A stretch of 8,421 nucleotides of DNA from Acidimicrobiales bacterium (lineage in GTDB: Bacteria; Actinomycetota; Acidimicrobiia; Acidimicrobiales; RAAP-2). Position numbers and translations under genes: made by a program. The notes under the pieces are model-generated. The model was not told the DNA's origin, did no database searches, and saw nothing but the letters and a program-made list of their open reading frames with translations. The first letter of the stretch is position 1. Every line of letters starts with the position of its first letter. Shown here one piece after another: positions 5,812 to 8,421 of this stretch. The DNA is taken from assembly GCA_017883105.1 (NCBI GenBank), contig JADGOF010000075.1, positions 1 to 8,421 on the forward strand, given 5' to 3'.

Positions 5812-7061
5812 CATCGTGGCGGCAACAGCGCGCACACCCTATCCAAAATGGCATCGGCCACCGCATCTTTGGCGCTGAGGGTGACGTCGGTGACCGAACC
5901 GTCCACCCCGAAGATGGTGACTTCGTTGGTGTCGTTGTCGAAACCCACCCCGGGGGCGGAGACGTCGTTGGCCACCATCAGATCGACGCCCTTGTCGGTC
6001 AGCTTGGCTCTGGCCCGCTCGGGGACCTGATCCGTCTCGGCGGCGAATCCAACCAGTACCTGACCCTCGTGACGGCGTCGTCCCAGCTCGGAGAGGATGT
6101 CCGGCGTGGCTTCGAGGACCAGGTCGGGCACGCCGTCGCTCTTGTGGAGCTTCGAGTCGAGGGCCACCTTGGGCCGGAAGTCGGCCACGGCAGCCGCCAT
6201 CACCACCACGTCGGCGGTCCCGGCCCGTGCCAGCATGGCCACCTCCATATCTGCCGCGGTCTCCACCTGTTCGACCACAACGTCCGGGTCGACAACACGG
6301 TCACTGGTGGTGACCAGCACCACCTCGGCGCCCCGCCGGGACGCGGCATTGGCCAGGGCGTGGCCCTGCTTTCCCGATGAGCGGTTGGTGATGAAGCGGA
6401 CCGGATCGATCGGCTCGCGGGTACCGCCGGCCGAAACCAGCAGACGGACCCCGGTGAGGTCGGACCGAGAACGGAGGTGCCTGCGCCCGAGCAGACCGAG
6501 CACCGCCTCCACGATGGCAGCCGGTTCGGCCAGCCGGCCCGATCCGACGTCCCCGCCGGCCAGGCGACCTTCCTCGGGAGGCACCACGGTGACTCCGCGC
6601 GACACCAGGAGACCCAGGTTGTGCTGTACGGCCGGGTGCTCCCACATCTCCGTGTGCATGGCCGGGCACACCACCACCGGCGCGGCCGTGGCCACCAGGG
6701 TCGCGGTCAGGAGATCGTCGGCGAGTCCGCCGGCATAGCGGGCCAACAGGTCGGCGGTGGCTGGTACCACGACGATGAGATCGGCACGCTGCCCCAGACG
6801 GGTGTGGGGAATGGGCGATGCCTCGTCCCACAGCCCGACCTGGGCGTCCTCAGAGCCCAGGGCGTCAAAGGTGGTCTTCCCGATGAAGTGGGTGGCCCGC
6901 TCCGTCAGGACGGGGGCCACATGGACGCCGGCGTCGACCAATCTGCGGCAGACCTCCACCGCCTTGTAGGCGGCGATACCCGCCGTCACCCCGAGCACCA
7001 CAAACGGCGCACTTTCTCCGTCCGTAGGAACCGGGCCCTCCACGTTTAACCTGTCGCCCAT
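5811..7061 (-). CDS. coaBC: Bifunctional phosphopantothenoylcysteine decarboxylase / phosphopantothenate-cysteine ligase
   Basis: Two consecutive steps of coenzyme A synthesis: the CoaB half joins cysteine to 4'-phosphopantothenate, and the FMN-dependent CoaC half decarboxylates the product to 4'-phosphopantetheine. Numbered from ATG 7061 (416 residues), CoaC covers roughly 18-195 with VTAGIAAYK, the catalytic-type His86 in IPHTRLGQ, and PAMHTEMW at 133-140, where actinobacteria have His for the Asn of PxMNxxMW. CoaB follows with AGGTREPIDPVRFITNRSSGK at about 211-231 and AAAVADFRP near 289-297. The flap that carries Cys in E. coli (ACGDIG) reads AGGDVG, and KxKK reads KLHK at 304-307. ATG 7061 is chosen because GGGGGAG lies 6 nt upstream; GTG at 7076 would add five residues. 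It follows rpoZ by 51 nt. Confidence 0.96.
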   Translation of the reverse strand: MGDRLNVEGPVPTDGESAPFVVLGVTAGIAAYKAVEVCRRLVDAGVHVAPVLTERATHFIGKTTFDALGSEDAQVGLWDEASPIPHTRLGQRADLIVVVPATADLLARYAGGLADDLLTATLVATAAPVVVCPAMHTEMWEHPAVQHNLGLLVSRGVTVVPPEEGRLAGGDVGSGRLAEPAAIVEAVLGLLGRRHLRSRSDLTGVRLLVSAGGTREPIDPVRFITNRSSGKQGHALANAASRRGAEVVLVTTSDRVVDPDVVVEQVETAADMEVAMLARAGTADVVVMAAAVADFRPKVALDSKLHKSDGVPDLVLEATPDILSELGRRRHEGQVLVGFAAETDQVPERARAKLTDKGVDLMVANDVSAPGVGFDNDTNEVTIFGVDGSVTDVTLSAKDAVADAILDRVCALLPPR

Positions 7062-7080
7062 GGCTGGCTCCCCCACGACG

Positions 7081-7100
7081 GTCCGCCCGCGTCAGCGGAC
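7081..7100 (-). other. 6-bp inverted repeat between rpoZ and coaBC
   Basis: GTCCGC and GCGGAC are separated by 8 nt. A further CGGAC just upstream could pair with the left arm instead, so alternative folds are possible. It ends about 20 nt before the coaBC start and just ahead of the GGGGGAG ribosome binding site. No U-run follows, so a terminator is unlikely. In such GC-rich sequence it may be incidental. Confidence 0.25.
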
Positions 7101-7112
7101 GGGTCCGCACGA

Positions 7113-7457
7113 CTAGTCGGTGGTGACTTCCGTAGCGGCGTCGGTGACTCCGTCGGCCTCGGCTTCGAGCGCGGCCAGGGCCGCCGCCTCAGCCAACGCG
7201 ATCTCTTCGGGGTCGGGGCGCGTGTAGGTCGCCTTACCTGCGGCCACTTCCTCGAAGGCGATCGACAACGGCTTACCCGAAGCGGACGCCACTTGGGGCG
7301 GCACCACGACGCCGAGTCCCTCGCCCAGGGAGTTGTAGTAACTGTTCACCTGACGGGCCCGCCGCGAAGACAGGGCCACAAGCGTGAACTTCGAGTCGAC
7401 CTTGTCGAGGAGATCCTCGATCGGCGGGTCCATGAGCGTCGTCTTCTTTTGAGCCAT
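7113..7457 (-). CDS. rpoZ: DNA-directed RNA polymerase omega subunit
   Basis: Omega assists folding and assembly of the beta' subunit into core RNA polymerase. The 114-residue product has the family core: MDPPIEDLLDKVDSKFTLV, then SSRRARQVNSYYNSLGEG with the conserved RARQ motif, and KPLSIAFEEVAAGKATY. A tail of about 30 Ala/Glu/Thr-rich residues after this follows the pattern of variable omega tails. The ATG at 7457 is preferred over the adjacent GTG at 7460 because AAGGA lies 5 nt before it. That ATG shares one base with the gmk stop codon (TGATG), which points to translational coupling. It belongs to the mihF-gmk-rpoZ-coaBC-metK-priA block. Confidence 0.97.
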   Translation of the reverse strand: MAQKKTTLMDPPIEDLLDKVDSKFTLVALSSRRARQVNSYYNSLGEGLGVVVPPQVASASGKPLSIAFEEVAAGKATYTRPDPEEIALAEAAALAALEAEADGVTDAATEVTTD

Positions 7458-8128
7458 CACGATCCTTCAGGTACGTCGTCGGGTATGGGGTGAGAGGCTT
7501 CGCTGCCTGTGCCGACGGTGGGCCGTGCGGCCTGGCCTCCCCCACGGGCAGCGGAACGATAACGCTCCACTATACCGGCCACATCGGCGGTGGCTTGTGC
7601 CAGTTGGCCGTTGACCACGATCTCATCGGCAATTTCGAGGCCCATCCGCTCCTCGTCGACGCCTTCTCTCAGGCGCTTGGCGATGTGGGCCTCGTCGTCA
7701 CCACGGGCCCGGAGGCGCTCCTCCTGCACGGTGAGGGACGGTGGCTTCAGCAGGATCAGGAGGGCGTCGGGCCGCATGGCCCGGACCTGCCTGGCCCCCT
7801 GCAGATCGATCTCCAACAGCACGTCTTGCCCGGGCGGCGGGTCGACAACCGGGGTGCCGTAGAGGTTTCCGAGGTACTCCGCCCACTCGAAGAACCTTCC
7901 GGCGGCGGCCTTCTCCTCGAAGGTCGGGCGATCGACGAAGACATAGGCGTCCTCCGGTTCCCCGGGTCGGCGATCCCGCGTGGTCCACGACCGGCTGAGC
8001 CACAGACGGGGCTCATCAGCGATCAGTCGAGCGGCGACTGTTCCCTTTCCCGCCCCGCCGGGGCCGAAGAGGACAACGAGGAGTGATCCGGCCCGTTCGG
8101 CGGCCCGTTCCGAAGGCGGTGTGCTCAG
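7457..8128 (-). CDS. gmk: Guanylate kinase, apparent CTG start
   Basis: Phosphorylates GMP to GDP with ATP, linking GMP salvage and synthesis to GTP pools. Read from CTG 8128, the product has 223 residues. The P-loop GPGGAGKGT is at 22-30, and the GMP-binding segment SRSWTTRDRRPGE is at 45-57, with Tyr62. FFEWAEYLGNLYGTP at 79-93 and VLLEIDLQGARQVR follow, and the lid arginines lie in RLRARGDDEAHIAKRLRE. The stretch after YGTP (VVDPPPGQ) is a few residues shorter than in E. coli. About 30 low-complexity residues end the protein. No ATG, GTG or TTG exists in frame between an upstream TAA (about 8162) and a GTG at 7822, which lies past the P-loop and GMP site. The CTG overlaps the mihF stop as CTGA, the geometry of an ATGA overlap. 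There is no clear Shine-Dalgarno, so reinitiation after mihF is likely. Confidence 0.9.
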   Translation of the reverse strand: MSTPPSERAAERAGSLLVVLFGPGGAGKGTVAARLIADEPRLWLSRSWTTRDRRPGEPEDAYVFVDRPTFEEKAAAGRFFEWAEYLGNLYGTPVVDPPPGQDVLLEIDLQGARQVRAMRPDALLILLKPPSLTVQEERLRARGDDEAHIAKRLREGVDEERMGLEIADEIVVNGQLAQATADVAGIVERYRSAARGGGQAARPTVGTGSEASHPIPDDVPEGS

Positions 8129-8421
8129 CGGGCGGTTTCGCGCAGCAGGGCTTCGCGCTGGTTACTGCCCAGACCCTGCAGACGACGGCTCTCGCTGATA
8201 CCCACGGTGTCCATCAGACGCCGTGCCTTGACCTTCCCGAGGCCGGGAAGTGATTCCAGAACGGAAAGCACCTTCATCTTCCCGACCGTTTCGTTCGAAT
8301 CGGCCATGGTCAGCAACTCAGTCAGGTTGATCGAACCCAGCTTGAGCTTCTCTTTGACCTCGGCCCGCTCACGGCGGACCTTGGCTGCCTTGGCCAGGGC
8401 GGCCTGGCGCTGTTCGGGCGT
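8125..8421 (-). CDS. mihF: Actinobacterial integration host factor mIHF, 5' end outside window
   Basis: Small nucleoid-associated protein of actinobacteria that binds and bends DNA and contributes to chromosome organisation; it also supports L5-type phage integration in mycobacteria. The 98 visible residues start within TPEQRQAALAKAAKVRRERA, the long basic N-terminal helix. They continue through LKLGSINLTELL and KMKVLSVLESLPGLGKVKAR, the helix-two-turn-helix DNA-binding core. GISESRRLQGLGSNQREALL forms the C-terminal helices. Only about 5-10 N-terminal residues and the start codon are probably missing, judged from family length near 105. The stop TGA is embedded in CTGA with the likely gmk start. 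It is the upstream gene of the operon seen here. Confidence 0.95.
   Translation of the reverse strand, partial: TPEQRQAALAKAAKVRRERAEVKEKLKLGSINLTELLTMADSNETVGKMKVLSVLESLPGLGKVKARRLMDTVGISESRRLQGLGSNQREALLRETAR

Noticed and set aside
7110..7119. Perfect 10-bp palindrome CGACTAGTCG at the rpoZ stop codon
   Set aside because: A single short palindrome around a TAG stop, with no second copy or other operator feature; chance is an adequate explanation.
7457..7822. Short 121-codon gmk starting at GTG 7822
   Set aside because: It would lack the P-loop and GMP-binding region, which are present in the same frame upstream; it is only an artefact of requiring a standard start codon.

Overview
The window is a compact, GC-rich bacterial housekeeping region that best fits an actinobacterium. 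The order mihF-gmk-rpoZ-coaBC-metK-priA is a known actinobacterial cluster, mIHF is an actinobacteria-specific nucleoid protein, and PriA has lost its helicase motifs as actinobacterial PriA proteins do. Details of the guanylate kinase make me lean to an Acidimicrobiia-like lineage; that is inference. I see no mobile element, CRISPR array, tRNA, rRNA or phage gene, and no gene-free stretch over about 110 bases.

The main block runs leftward (minus strand) from the right edge: mihF (its N-terminus lies outside the window), gmk, rpoZ, coaBC, metK and priA, about 8421 to 2674. The genes are tightly packed. mihF and gmk meet in a CTGA overlap, gmk and rpoZ in a TGATG overlap, and the larger gaps (about 40-95 nt) hold small stem-loops. 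The products cover nucleoid architecture, GMP phosphorylation, the RNA polymerase omega subunit, two steps of coenzyme A synthesis, S-adenosylmethionine synthesis and replication restart.

A GNAT-family acetyltransferase lies on the plus strand (2146-2613), convergent with priA and divergent from def. To its left, again on the minus strand, are def and fmt, the pair that removes and adds the formyl group of initiator methionine, then rpe, whose 3' end runs off the left edge. rpe, fmt, def and the GNAT gene each have a TANNNT -10-like hexamer 6-8 nt before an ATG and little or no Shine-Dalgarno sequence at that ATG. This suggests individually promoted, leaderless transcripts, unlike the right-hand operon.

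The most useful observations are about annotation. gmk can only be read full length from a CTG codon, and priA probably also starts upstream of its first standard start codon, with CTG codons available. I find no evidence for a new biological system; this is an ordinary core-genome region with some unusual gene starts, a divergently placed acetyltransferase and a few active-site variants.
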